From Roseobacter sinensis (lineage in GTDB: Bacteria; Pseudomonadota; Alphaproteobacteria; Rhodobacterales; Rhodobacteraceae): a stretch of DNA of 64,000 bases. The notes below the pieces were generated by a model, which saw only the letters and a list, made by a program, of their open reading frames with translations, did no database searches and was not told the origin of the DNA. The translations under genes and the position numbers were made by a program. The DNA lies in contig NZ_JALIEB010000001.1 of NCBI RefSeq assembly GCF_025755255.1, positions 62,001 through 126,000 on the forward strand, read 5' to 3'. Shown piece by piece: positions 44,215 to 53,315 of the stretch (within the stretch, counting starts at the first letter, position 1; every line of letters starts with the position of its first letter).

Positions 44215-45543
44215 CTAGCCTCGGTCGGCCAGCATCAGCCCGAGGTAGATCGGCGGCATCGCGATGCGCCGCCACCGGCCGAAGGGAAATTTCGCGAGTG
44301 GGCGGCGCATGGCCTCGGGCCAGATCGATGGCGTCCGTCCCTCAATCAATTCGGCAAGGATCTTTCCACTCAACGTGCCCATCGCAATGCCGTTCCCGTG
44401 ATAGCAGAGCCCGGCCCAGAGACGGGATCCGGGCATGGTCTCGCCGACAAAGGGGAGACCAATGCGGCCGAGACAGACCATACCCGACCAGACATGCGCA
44501 GTCTCTACATGCGCCCACTGCGGGAACAGACGAACGAAGTCACGGCGGATCCGCCTCCGCGCCCTTGTCTCGGCAGCGGCACCGGTTATCAGCCCACCGC
44601 GCATCCCGAACAGAAACCTGCGGTCTGGCATCAGGCGAAAGTAGTGCAGAAGGTGCCGGGTGTCATAGCACATCTGGTCGCTGGACCAGCCTTGCCTGAG
44701 GATGTCCCCCTCCGTCAGCGGGCGGGTCACCAGCACGTTCGACTGGCACGGCATGTAGCGACCCCGCAACCAGCCCGGAAGGTCCTCGGACGAATATCCA
44801 TTCGTGGCGACAACGACATGGCGACAGGAAATCGCGCCCAAGGCTGTTTTCACACGATGCCGGTCTCCCTGCGACCCAAGCGCCTCAACCGCACTGTCGT
44901 GGTGGATGACGGCGCCGGCCTGCTCAGCTGCCGCGGCAAGCCCCAGCAGATACTTGAGCGGGTTGAGACCGAACCCAACGGGTACCGTGAGCGCGCCGAA
45001 AAACGGGCCGCCAAGGCCTGCGTCAGGCAAGTGCGCGCGCTCGATCACCACGGGTGCGACGCCGTAGTTTTCCTCGACCGTCTCCGCCTTCTTGCGCAAC
45101 ATGTCCATCTGACGAGGATGATGCGCCAATTGGGTCTCGCCGTGGGAATGCTGGTCAACATCAAGCGAGAGCGTATCGACCAGCTCTGATACAAGGGCGA
45201 CGGCCGCCTTCTCGGCTGCCCGAAACTCCAACCGGCCGGCCTTGCCAAACCCGGCATCGAGTTGAGCGTCGCCGAGCACGCCCCCACCCAAACAGCAAAA
45301 GCCCCCGTTGCGTCCGGACGCGCCCCATCCGGGAAACCGCGCGTCGAGTACAACGGGATTCAGCCCGGCACGGGCGAGATGGTAGGCCGCCGACAGACCG
45401 GTGAAGCCGGCCCCGATGATCACGACGTCCGCGTCGCTGGACCCCATGAGCGGCGAGCGCTCAGGGAGGCGGCAGGTCTCATCCCACCAGCAGCTTTCGC
45501 GCGGGCCATTGCCATAGGCATAATCAGCGAAGATGCGGTTCAT
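44215..45543 (-). CDS. FAD-dependent amine oxidase, gamma-glutamylputrescine oxidase-like
   Basis: A 442-residue DAO-family flavoprotein. The N-terminal dinucleotide motif VVIIGAGFTGLSAAYHLARAG (about residues 40-60) binds FAD, and GWGASGRNGGFCCLGGG, WSGMVCLGRIGLPFVGE and GLCYHGNGIAMGTLSGK are typical of PuuB-like oxidases. It is coupled to potI by an ATGA overlap, which fits a polyamine substrate. No glutamylputrescine synthetase gene (puuA) is in the window, so the true substrate is open. Confidence 0.8.
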   Translation of the reverse strand: MNRIFADYAYGNGPRESCWWDETCRLPERSPLMGSSDADVVIIGAGFTGLSAAYHLARAGLNPVVLDARFPGWGASGRNGGFCCLGGGVLGDAQLDAGFGKAGRLEFRAAEKAAVALVSELVDTLSLDVDQHSHGETQLAHHPRQMDMLRKKAETVEENYGVAPVVIERAHLPDAGLGGPFFGALTVPVGFGLNPLKYLLGLAAAAEQAGAVIHHDSAVEALGSQGDRHRVKTALGAISCRHVVVATNGYSSEDLPGWLRGRYMPCQSNVLVTRPLTEGDILRQGWSSDQMCYDTRHLLHYFRLMPDRRFLFGMRGGLITGAAAETRARRRIRRDFVRLFPQWAHVETAHVWSGMVCLGRIGLPFVGETMPGSRLWAGLCYHGNGIAMGTLSGKILAELIEGRTPSIWPEAMRRPLAKFPFGRWRRIAMPPIYLGLMLADRG

Positions 45544-46358
45544 GCCGCCCGCGCGGCGGCCTGCTCTTCTCGCTGCTGCCGCAGACTGTTGCGCTTTGAG
45601 ACGAGAGAGGCGCTGATCACACCAATCGTGACGATGCCGATCATGATGGTCGACAAGGCATTGATTTCCGGAGACACACCCAACCGCACCGCGGAGAAGA
45701 TCTTGATGGGCAAGGTGGTCGCCGCCGGCCCTGCCGTGAAGGAGGCAATCACCAGGTCATCAAGGCTCAGCGTGAAGGCCAGCAACCAGCCGGAGATGAC
45801 CGCCGGCGCGATGATCGGAAGCGTCACGAGCCGGAAGGCATCGAAGCTGGAGCAACCCAGGTCGAGCGCGGCTTCCTCCAAAGAGCGGTCGAAGGTCATC
45901 AGCCGCGACGAGACGACCACCGAGACATAGCACATCGAAAAGGTCGTATGCGCAAGGACAATGGTGATGACGCCGCGGTCCAGCCCGATCCCGATGAACA
46001 ACAGCAGCAGCGACAGCCCGGTGATGACCTCTGGCATGACCAGAGGCGCATAGATCATGCCGGAGAAAACTGTGCGACCAAGGAACCGGCCACCCCGCAC
46101 AAGCACGTAAGCCGCCATCGTGCCCAGAACGGTTGCGAAGGTCGATGACAGAACGGCGACCTTGATCGTGACCCAGGCCGCATCGAGAAACGCTTCGTTC
46201 CGCAGGAGCTCGCCATACCATTTGGTCGAAAACCCGGCCCAGACGGTCACCAGCTTGCTTTCGTTGAAGGAGTAGATGATCAGGATGACCATCGGCAGAT
46301 AGAGAAAGGCAAATCCCAAGGTCAACGAGGTGACGTTGAACCAGCTCAGGCGCATCAT
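45540..46358 (-). CDS. potI: Putrescine/spermidine ABC permease (PotI-like)
   Basis: A 272-residue ABC permease with about six membrane segments and the EAA loop EEAALDLGCSSFDAFRLVTLPIIAP. Length and order after potH identify the PotI/PotC type. ATGA overlaps join it to potH and to the puuB-like gene. Confidence 0.92.
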   Translation of the reverse strand: MMRLSWFNVTSLTLGFAFLYLPMVILIIYSFNESKLVTVWAGFSTKWYGELLRNEAFLDAAWVTIKVAVLSSTFATVLGTMAAYVLVRGGRFLGRTVFSGMIYAPLVMPEVITGLSLLLLFIGIGLDRGVITIVLAHTTFSMCYVSVVVSSRLMTFDRSLEEAALDLGCSSFDAFRLVTLPIIAPAVISGWLLAFTLSLDDLVIASFTAGPAATTLPIKIFSAVRLGVSPEINALSTIMIGIVTIGVISASLVSKRNSLRQQREEQAAARAA

Positions 46359-47230
46359 GCCGAGTCCTCCGCCTGTCGCTGCTGGTTCCGCTGGAACAGG
46401 ATGATCGGGATGATCAGGATCAAGAGCAGGATCACCGCAACGGCGCTGGCCACCGGCCAGTCGCGGTTGTTGAAGAACTCCTCCCAGAGCACCTTGCCGA
46501 TCATCAGGGTCTCGGATCCGCCCAACAGGGAGGGGATCACGAACTCGCCAAGCGCGGGGATAAAGACCAGGAAGCTGCCCGCGATGATGCCGTTCTTCGA
46601 GAGCGGAATGGTCACCAGCCAGAAGGCCTGAAGACGCGAACACCCGAGATCTTCGGCCGCCTCGATCAGCGAGCCGTCCAGCCGGTCGAGCGCTGCAAAG
46701 ATCGGGAGGATCATGAAGGGCAGATAGGTGTAGACGATACCGATGTAGACCGCCGTGGTCGTGTTCAGAATGGTCAGCGGTTGGTCGACGATACCGATCC
46801 CAAGCAGGAACTGGTTCAGGAACCCTTCCTGGCTCAGGATCCCCATCCAGGCGTAGACGCGGATCAGAAACGATGTCCAGAACGGCAGGATGACCAGCAT
46901 CATGAGCGTCGGACGCCATTCTTCCGGGGCGCGGGCCATGGCGTAGGCAATCGGATAACCGACGATCAGCGTCATGATCGTGGACAACGCCGCGATCCTG
47001 AGAGAGCTCGCATAGGCACGCCAATAGAGATCGTCGGACGTCAGAAAGGCAAAATTCTCGAAATCGAGGGCTGCGAAGAAGGGCCCGATCCCGTCGTCCA
47101 GCGTGGGCGTATAGGGCGGAATCGACAGCGCGATATCGGACAGCGATATCTTGAAGACGATGACGAAGGGGATGAGGAACAGCGCAAGCAGCCAGGCATA
47201 AGGGATGGCGATCAGCGCAAACCGTTGCAT
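46355..47230 (-). CDS. potH: Putrescine/spermidine ABC permease (PotH-like)
   Basis: A 291-residue ABC permease with six hydrophobic segments and the EAA loop IEAAEDLGCSRLQAFWLVTIPLSKNGI. It pairs with PotI to form the membrane pore of the potFGHI transporter. It starts 31 bp after potG. Confidence 0.92.
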   Translation of the reverse strand: MQRFALIAIPYAWLLALFLIPFVIVFKISLSDIALSIPPYTPTLDDGIGPFFAALDFENFAFLTSDDLYWRAYASSLRIAALSTIMTLIVGYPIAYAMARAPEEWRPTLMMLVILPFWTSFLIRVYAWMGILSQEGFLNQFLLGIGIVDQPLTILNTTTAVYIGIVYTYLPFMILPIFAALDRLDGSLIEAAEDLGCSRLQAFWLVTIPLSKNGIIAGSFLVFIPALGEFVIPSLLGGSETLMIGKVLWEEFFNNRDWPVASAVAVILLLILIIPIILFQRNQQRQAEDSA

Positions 47231-47261
47231 CAGGCGCGTACCTCCCTATCCGACGCCGCGC

Positions 47262-48389
47262 TCATTGATCGAGCAGCACGCCGGCGGTCGCGGTCCAGGA
47301 CACCCACACAGGGTCTTCCCAGGTGAAACTCCGGCGAGAAATGCGGCGCGTGTTCGCGGTCTGAGCCTTGATGATCTGCCCCCCCGGAAGCTCGACGTGA
47401 TAGGTACTGAGATTGCCCAGATAGGCAATGTCGAGCACCTTGCCCGTCACAGCATTGTCCGCGCCCGGCGGGCGTTCCTCGCTGATTGCGATCTTTTCGG
47501 GGCGGATTGCGAGATGACAAGCTTGACCATCGGAAAAAACACGCTCTGACGCGGCCGCGAATGGCGCGGCGCCATCAGCCCAGCTCACGTGGAACATCCC
47601 GTCGCCCGCGGGCCTTGCCGTGCCCGAAACGATGTTCACATCACCAATGAAATCAGCCACATAGACACTGTCGGGCGCTTCGTAGATCCGCTCAGGCGTG
47701 GCCACCTGCATCACCCGGCCTTCATCCATCACGGCAACCCGGCTGGCCACAGTCATCGCCTCCTCCTGATCGTGGGTTACGATCACGAAGGTGGTGCCGG
47801 TTTTTTCCTGAATATCCATCAGCTCGAACTGCGTCGCTTGGCGCAGTTTCGCGTCGAGCGCACCCAGAGGTTCGTCGAGCAGCAGAAGCTTCGGCGCTTT
47901 GGCGAGGCTGCGCGCCAAGGCGACCCGCTGGCGCTGCCCGCCCGAGATCTGATGCGGTTTGCGCCGCGCGAACTTCTCAAGCCGCGTGAGTTTCAGCATC
48001 TCGGCGACCCGGGCATCGAGGTCCGCCTTCGGCATGTTGTCGCGGCGCAGCCCGAAGGCGATATTGTCGTAGACGCTGAGGTGCGGGAAGAGCGCATACG
48101 ACTGGAACATCATGTTGACCGCACGCTTGTTGGGCGGAACCGCGGCGATATCCTGGCCGGCAAGCTCGATCGTCCCAGCACTCGGCGTTTCAAAGCCCGC
48201 GAGCATCCGCATCATCGTCGTCTTGCCGCAGCCAGACGGACCCAGCAACGCAAAGAACTCGCGTTCGAAAATGTCGAGCGTCAGATCGTCAATCGCGGTA
48301 AATGCGCCGAAACGTTTGGTGACGTTCTGAAACCGGATCAGCGGTTTCTCGTTCGGGTCGTCCCAAGGGGCGAAGACGGTTTGCGTCAC
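47262..48389 (-). CDS. potG: Polyamine ABC transporter ATP-binding protein (PotG-like)
   Basis: A 375-residue ATPase: Walker A GPSGCGKTT (residues 52-60), signature ISGGQRQRVALARSLAKAP, Walker B LLLDEPLGALD and the switch His in THDQEEAM. A C-terminal TOBE-like domain (about 270-375) follows, as in PotA/PotG. It sits between potF and potH, with a hairpin separating it from potF. Confidence 0.95.
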   Translation of the reverse strand: MTQTVFAPWDDPNEKPLIRFQNVTKRFGAFTAIDDLTLDIFEREFFALLGPSGCGKTTMMRMLAGFETPSAGTIELAGQDIAAVPPNKRAVNMMFQSYALFPHLSVYDNIAFGLRRDNMPKADLDARVAEMLKLTRLEKFARRKPHQISGGQRQRVALARSLAKAPKLLLLDEPLGALDAKLRQATQFELMDIQEKTGTTFVIVTHDQEEAMTVASRVAVMDEGRVMQVATPERIYEAPDSVYVADFIGDVNIVSGTARPAGDGMFHVSWADGAAPFAAASERVFSDGQACHLAIRPEKIAISEERPPGADNAVTGKVLDIAYLGNLSTYHVELPGGQIIKAQTANTRRISRRSFTWEDPVWVSWTATAGVLLDQ

Positions 48390-48430
48390 GTCATGTCCTT
48401 CGTGTGCCTGAGCGCAGGCTCATGCAGAAC

Positions 48431-48453
48431 GGGCGAAGGTTCGACCCTCGCCC
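48431..48453 (-). promoter_or_regulatory. Intercistronic hairpin between potF and potG
   Basis: GGGCGAAGG and CCCTCGCCC flank a 5-base loop (one G-U or mismatch). No T-run follows. It sits 16 bases past the potF stop and may stabilise potF mRNA so that binding protein is made in excess over the ATPase and permeases. Confidence 0.5.
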
Positions 48454-48469
48454 GCCAATCGTTCAAGTG

Positions 48470-49552
48470 TCAGGTGCCGGATTTGATCTTGGTCCAGAGG
48501 CGGGTGACCACCCGCTGCACCTTCGCCGGGTAGGGCGTCACGGTGTAGAGGTTCTCCAGCGTCGCCTCATCCGGGTAGATCGCCGTATCGCCGATGACAT
48601 CCTCTTCCAGAAACGGCTTGGACGCTTCGTTGCCATTCGCGTAGTAGACGTAGTTGGACGCGGCGGCCATGTTCTCGGCGTCCATGATGAAGTTCAGAAA
48701 CTTGTGGGCCGCCTCGGGGTTCGGCGCATCGGCCGGAATGGCCATTTGGTCAAACCACATCAGCGCACCTTCAGACGGCGCGTTGTAGACGATCTCGACC
48801 CCATTGTCGGCCTCGGCGGCGCGGTCACGGGCTTGCAGGATATCGCCGGACCACCCGAAGGCCACGCAGATATCACCGTTGGCCAGCGCGTTGATATATT
48901 CGGAGCTGTGGAACTTCTGCACGTAGGGGCGCACACCCATCAATACCTCTTCGGCCTTGGCGATGACCTCCGGGTCGTGACTGTCCGGATCTTCGCCAAT
49001 GTACTTGAGTGCGGCCGGGATCATCTCGGTCGGTGCATCGAGGAAATGCACCCCGCAGGATGCCAGCTTTTCCATGCTCGCCGGGTCGAAAATCAGGTTC
49101 AGCGATCCAACGGGCGCGTCCGCTCCAAGGATCTCCTGCACCTTGTTGATATTCGCCCCGATGCCGGTGGTGCCCCACATGTAATTGATCGAATACTCGT
49201 TGCCAGGGTCATACTGGGCGGTGCGCTCTTCGATCGTCGCCCACATGTTTTCCATGTTCGGCAGCTGCGACTTGTCGAGCTTCTGGAAGGCTCCGGCAGA
49301 GATTTGACGTTGCAGGAAGGTCCCCGTCGGCACGACCACGTCATACCCGGAGCCACCGGCTAGCATCTTGGTCTCCAGCACCTCATTGCTGTCGAAGACG
49401 TCGTAGATCAGGTCGATACCGGTCTCGGCCTCGAACTTCTCCAGCAGCGATTCATCGATGTAGTCGGACCAGTTGTAAACCCGCACTTCCTCGGCAAACG
49501 CAGCCGTCGTGCAGAGCGCCAGCGTGGCGCAGCTCAGCATAAGCTTGTTCAT
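48470..49552 (-). CDS. potF: Polyamine-binding periplasmic protein (PotF-like)
   Basis: A 360-residue solute-binding protein with a signal peptide (about residues 1-20, ending AAFAE) and the PotD/PotF start EVRVYNWSDYIDESLLEKFEAETGIDLIYDVFDSNEVLETKML. GYDVVVPTG and MWGTTGIGAN are further family motifs. I chose the ATG at 49552 (GGGAG upstream). It heads potFGHI-puuB and is divergent from the gntR gene. Confidence 0.95.
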   Translation of the reverse strand: MNKLMLSCATLALCTTAAFAEEVRVYNWSDYIDESLLEKFEAETGIDLIYDVFDSNEVLETKMLAGGSGYDVVVPTGTFLQRQISAGAFQKLDKSQLPNMENMWATIEERTAQYDPGNEYSINYMWGTTGIGANINKVQEILGADAPVGSLNLIFDPASMEKLASCGVHFLDAPTEMIPAALKYIGEDPDSHDPEVIAKAEEVLMGVRPYVQKFHSSEYINALANGDICVAFGWSGDILQARDRAAEADNGVEIVYNAPSEGALMWFDQMAIPADAPNPEAAHKFLNFIMDAENMAAASNYVYYANGNEASKPFLEEDVIGDTAIYPDEATLENLYTVTPYPAKVQRVVTRLWTKIKSGT

Positions 49553-49597
49553 ATCATACTCCCGTTGATATCGACCGGGTTCGCCCCGATTTCCGCG

Positions 49598-49656
49598 ATT
49601 TTGATCAAGTTTTGCGCCCTGCGGCAAGATGCATTATGCTTTCATGCGATCAAATG
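49598..49656. promoter_or_regulatory. TTTGATC motifs between potF and gntR
   Basis: TTTTGATCAA (49599-49608, centred on the palindrome TTGATCAA) and, on the other strand, ATTTGATC (49648-49655) lie in the divergent region. A third ATTTGATCAT lies before the aminotransferase gene. They are candidate operators of the GntR protein. Confidence 0.5.
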
Positions 49657-49706
49657 CTGTGCAAGAGAAGAGAGCGTCAAACCCGCGCCCCTCCAAAGGA
49701 CCGGCT

Positions 49707-50411
49707 ATGCAACTGCTCAGAAATTCGGCAGCCCCCGCCGAGACCCGACCGGCGAAGCGACCCGCCCACCAGAATGTCTATGAAGAACTCCGCGCGCGCA
49801 TTCTCTTCGGCGATCTCGCGCCGGGGCAGGCGGTGACGATCCAAGGGCTGGTGGAGAGTCTCGAGGCCGGGATGACACCAGTGCGGGAGGCGATCCGCCG
49901 GCTGATCTCGGACGGGGCACTGAGCATGCAGGGAAACCGGCGCGTGATCGTTCCGGTGCTCACGGAAGACTGCGTAGAACAACTTGATTTTATGAGACAA
50001 TCTCTTGAGCCTGAGCTGGCTCGGCGCGCGACCTCGCATATTGACGGCGACGGCCTCTCAGATCTGAAGCTGCGTGACGACGCGCTGAACAGCGCCATCG
50101 AACAGGGGGATATCCGCGGGTATCTGACGCAGAATCACGGCTTCCACGCGGCCCTATACCGGATCGCCCGCGCCCCAATTCTGAGCGCGACTGTCGATCG
50201 CCTGTGGCTTCGGTTCGCACCCTCGCTGCGCGTCGTCTGCGGCCGGTACGGCACCCTCAATCTGCCCGACAAACACGCCGATCTGATCCGTGCGCTGGCA
50301 GCCCGAGATCCCGAGGCGGCTGCGCTGGCGATGGCGGAAGATGTGCATCAGGGCATGCTGCAAATCCGCGCCTCTCTGGAAGACGCCGCGGCCGAACAGC
50401 GATTCGATTGA
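49707..50411 (+). CDS. GntR-family transcriptional regulator (FCD type)
   Basis: A 234-residue regulator with an N-terminal winged helix (VYEELRARILFGDLAPGQAVTIQGLVESLEAGMTPVREAIRRLISDGAL, about residues 23-71) and a C-terminal helical FCD ligand-binding domain (about 85-225). The ATG at 49707 has AAAGGA 6 bases upstream; the open frame extends to 49629 but then covers putative operator DNA. It is placed between divergent potF and the downstream aminotransferase, so it probably controls polyamine uptake and use. Confidence 0.88.
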   Translation: MQLLRNSAAPAETRPAKRPAHQNVYEELRARILFGDLAPGQAVTIQGLVESLEAGMTPVREAIRRLISDGALSMQGNRRVIVPVLTEDCVEQLDFMRQSLEPELARRATSHIDGDGLSDLKLRDDALNSAIEQGDIRGYLTQNHGFHAALYRIARAPILSATVDRLWLRFAPSLRVVCGRYGTLNLPDKHADLIRALAARDPEAAALAMAEDVHQGMLQIRASLEDAAAEQRFD

Positions 50412-50420
50412 CACAGCTTA

Positions 50421-50432
50421 ATTTGATCATAT
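50421..50432. promoter_or_regulatory. TTTGATC motif upstream of the aminotransferase
   Basis: ATTTGATCATAT lies 49 bases before the aminotransferase start and repeats the motif seen between potF and gntR. Confidence 0.45.
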
Positions 50433-50480
50433 TCTGAGGCGGCCGCAGTTGCCGCACATTCTCCAAACGACAGGTGTCCG

Positions 50481-51878
50481 ATGTCCGCGATCACAAATCA
50501 CATGCCCACGGCCGAGTTGCAGGCGCTGGATGCCGCACACCACATGCATCCGTTCACGACCAACGATGCATTGGAGACGCGCGGCGCGCGTGTCATCACG
50601 CGGGCCGAGGGGGTTTATCTGACCGACAGCGAAGGGAACAGCATCCTCGACGGGATGGCGGGGCTGTGGTGCATGAACATCGGCTATGGCCGCAAAGAGA
50701 TGGCCGAGGTTGCTGCACGCCAGATGATGGAGCTGCCCTACTACAACACCTTCTTCATGACGACCCATGTGCCGGCAATCGCACTGTCGCAGGAGATCGC
50801 CAAACTCACGCCGGGAGATCTGAACCACGTGTTCTTCGCAAGCTCGGGCTCCGAGGCGAATGACACCAACATTCGCATGGTCCGAACCTATTGGGCAGAG
50901 AAGGGCCACCCCGGCAAGAGCCACATCATCAGCCGCAAGAACGCGTATCACGGCTCTTCCGTGGGGTCGGGCTCTCTGGGCGGCATGAGCTTCATGCACG
51001 CGCAGGGGGGACTTCCGATCCCCGGCATTCACCACATCAATCAACCCGACTGGTGGGGCGAAGGCGGCGAGATGAGCCCGCAGGACTTCGGCATCGCCCG
51101 CGCCCGGGAACTGGAGAACAAGATCCTCGAGCTGGGCGAAGACAAGGTGGCTGCCTTCATCGCGGAACCCGTACAGGGCGCCGGCGGCGTGATCGTGCCG
51201 CCCGACAGCTACTGGCCGGAGATCCAGCGCATCTGCGACGCCTACGACATTCTGCTGATCGCCGACGAGGTCATCTGCGGGTTCGGCCGGACTGGCACCT
51301 GGTTCGGGAGCGAGACCATGGGCGTCCGGCCCCACATCATGACCATCGCGAAGGGGCTCAGCTCGGGCTATCAACCGATCGGGGGATCGGTTGTCTGCGA
51401 CGAGGTGGCCGAGGTGATCGGCGCGACCGAATTCAACCACGGCTATACGTACTCCGGGCACCCGGTCGCGGCGGCGGTCGCGATGGAGAACCTGCGCATT
51501 CTGCAGGAAGAGAAGATTGTCGACCGGGTCGGGAGCATCGGCGCGCCTGCCCTCAAGGCCGGTCTGGAACAACTGGTGGATCATCCGCTGGTCGGCGGGC
51601 TGTCGATCAAAGGGATGATGGCGTCCCTGCCGCTCACCCCGCACAAGGAGAGCCGCGCGAAGTTCGCGGCGGAGCCGGGGACGGTTGGTTACATCTGCCG
51701 CGAGCGCTGCTTTGCCAACAATCTGGTCATGCGGCACGTGGGTGACCGGATGATCGTCTCGCCGCCGCTGGTCATCGAGCCGGAGGATATCGACGTTTTG
51801 GTCGCCCGAGCGCGCAGGGCGCTCGATGAAACCTACACCGAACTCAAGCGGCAGGATCTTCTGAAAGCCGCGGCGTGA
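50481..51878 (+). CDS. Class III aminotransferase, putrescine/polyamine-type
   Basis: A 465-residue PLP enzyme of the omega-aminotransferase group. Visible are FASSGSEANDTNIRM, the Asp of LLIADEVICGFGRTG that holds the PLP ring, and the Schiff-base Lys in MTIAKGLSSGYQPIGG. Context between two polyamine transporters suggests a putrescine:pyruvate aminotransferase (SpuC-like), but beta-alanine or taurine enzymes look similar. It lies 69 bp after gntR. Confidence 0.85.
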   Translation: MSAITNHMPTAELQALDAAHHMHPFTTNDALETRGARVITRAEGVYLTDSEGNSILDGMAGLWCMNIGYGRKEMAEVAARQMMELPYYNTFFMTTHVPAIALSQEIAKLTPGDLNHVFFASSGSEANDTNIRMVRTYWAEKGHPGKSHIISRKNAYHGSSVGSGSLGGMSFMHAQGGLPIPGIHHINQPDWWGEGGEMSPQDFGIARARELENKILELGEDKVAAFIAEPVQGAGGVIVPPDSYWPEIQRICDAYDILLIADEVICGFGRTGTWFGSETMGVRPHIMTIAKGLSSGYQPIGGSVVCDEVAEVIGATEFNHGYTYSGHPVAAAVAMENLRILQEEKIVDRVGSIGAPALKAGLEQLVDHPLVGGLSIKGMMASLPLTPHKESRAKFAAEPGTVGYICRERCFANNLVMRHVGDRMIVSPPLVIEPEDIDVLVARARRALDETYTELKRQDLLKAAA

Positions 51879-52018
51879 CCCCAACCGCAGCGCTCGATTC
51901 GAGGCCGGACATTCGCGCAGGATGGCGACCCTTCTCAGGACGCCCGCCCGAAATCTGCCCGTCCTTCAGCGAATTCGCCTTGAATTGAGGCGCAGCACCC
52001 TCTGCCGGAGTTAAGCGC

Positions 52019-52049
52019 TTGCACCCGGTGAGTTTCTTCGTGTTAGAAT
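52019..52049 (+). promoter_or_regulatory. Possible promoter of the second ABC transporter
   Basis: TTGCAC (52019-52024) and TAGAAT (52044-52049) resemble -35 and -10 hexamers but with a 19-base spacer, two longer than ideal. The 218-bp gap 51879-52096 also holds a small hairpin CGCCT/AGGCG (51976-51992). Confidence 0.35.
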
Positions 52050-52096
52050 TACGGCAATCAGTGCGGAAAACCGCCGGGTACAACGGGGAGCCACGT

Positions 52097-53197
52097 TTGG
52101 CTGATACAACGACCGGAGACGCGTTCGTCGAATTCGAGCGCGTTCAGAAGAGCTATGATGGCGAAACGCTCGTCGTCAAGGACCTCAACCTCTCAATGCC
52201 GAAGGGCGAGTTTCTCACGATGCTGGGGCCATCCGGGTCGGGCAAGACCACCTGCCTGATGATGCTCGCGGGCTTCGAGACGGCCACCCATGGCGACATC
52301 AGGCTCGCCGGGCAATCGATCAACAACATCCCACCCCACAAGCGCGGCATCGGCATGGTGTTCCAGAACTATGCGCTGTTTCCGCATATGACCGTGGCCG
52401 AGAACCTCTCCTTCCCGCTGGAAGTCCGCAAGATGGGCAAATCCGACCGTGAGGCCAAGATCAAGCGCGCGCTCGACATGGTGCAGATGGGGGCGTTTGC
52501 CGGCCGGCGGCCCTCGCAGCTGTCGGGTGGTCAGCAGCAGCGGATCGCCCTGGCCCGTGCGCTGGTCTTCGAGCCGGAACTGGTGCTGATGGACGAACCC
52601 CTGGGCGCGCTCGACAAGCAGCTGCGCGAGACGTTGCAATTCGAGATCACAAACCTGGCGCATGACCTCGGCATCACCGTGGTCTACGTGACCCATGATC
52701 AGACCGAAGCGCTGACCATGTCGGACCGCGTGGCCGTTTTCGACGACGGGCGCATTCAGCAGCTGGCCCCACCGGATCAGCTCTACGAAGCGCCGGAAAA
52801 CAGCTTCGTGGCGCAGTTCATCGGTGAGAACAATACGCTCGAAGGGGTCGTCAAGGAGATCAAGGGCGAGACCGCGCTGGTGGAGCTGGACGATGGTGAG
52901 CTGATCGACGCCAAGCCTGTGAATGTCGCCAGGGCTGGCGAACGGACCCGGGTCTCAATCCGTCCGGAGCGGGTTGAATACAAGAAGGAACGGCTCAGCC
53001 CCGACGCCCATACACTGAAAGCCGAGGTACTGGAGTTCATCTACATGGGCGATATCTTCCGCACCCGTCTACGCGTCGCGGGCCGGGAGGATTTCATCAT
53101 GAAATGTCGCAACGCGCCTGATCAGACGCGATTGAAGCCAGGCGAACAGCTGGAGATCGGCTGGCTGCCACAAGATTGCCGCGCGCTCGACGCCTGA
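52097..53197 (+). CDS. Polyamine-type ABC transporter ATP-binding protein (PotA-like)
   Basis: A 366-residue ATPase with Walker A GPSGSGKTT, Q-loop FQNYALFPHMT, signature LSGGQQQRIALARALVFEP, Walker B LVLMDEPLGALD and the switch His in THDQTEAL, plus a C-terminal TOBE domain. The start is a TTG at 52097, with GGGGAG 6 bases upstream (protein start MADTTTGDAF). It opens the second ABC operon. Confidence 0.92.
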   Translation: MADTTTGDAFVEFERVQKSYDGETLVVKDLNLSMPKGEFLTMLGPSGSGKTTCLMMLAGFETATHGDIRLAGQSINNIPPHKRGIGMVFQNYALFPHMTVAENLSFPLEVRKMGKSDREAKIKRALDMVQMGAFAGRRPSQLSGGQQQRIALARALVFEPELVLMDEPLGALDKQLRETLQFEITNLAHDLGITVVYVTHDQTEALTMSDRVAVFDDGRIQQLAPPDQLYEAPENSFVAQFIGENNTLEGVVKEIKGETALVELDDGELIDAKPVNVARAGERTRVSIRPERVEYKKERLSPDAHTLKAEVLEFIYMGDIFRTRLRVAGREDFIMKCRNAPDQTRLKPGEQLEIGWLPQDCRALDA

Positions 53198-53214
53198 TGG
53201 CGCAACGGCGGCAC

Positions 53215-53239
53215 CTGTCGCGCCCGGACGCAGGGCGCG
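53215..53239 (+). promoter_or_regulatory. Intercistronic hairpin before the binding-protein gene
   Basis: GTCGCGCCC (53215-53223) pairs with GGGCGCGAC (53231-53239) around a 7-base loop in the 118-bp gap between ATPase and binding-protein genes. There is no T-run. Confidence 0.5.
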
Positions 53240-53315
53240 ACCCGACAGAGGCGGTGTCCAAGCCCGTTGCCACCTGCCTTCCACCCAACGACGGGCACAT
53301 AACTGGGAGACTACG

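Noticed and set aside
45540-47024. potI read as a 494-residue fusion
   Set aside because: The upstream 222 codons are out-of-frame potH sequence; the ATGA overlap at 46355-46358 marks the real start.
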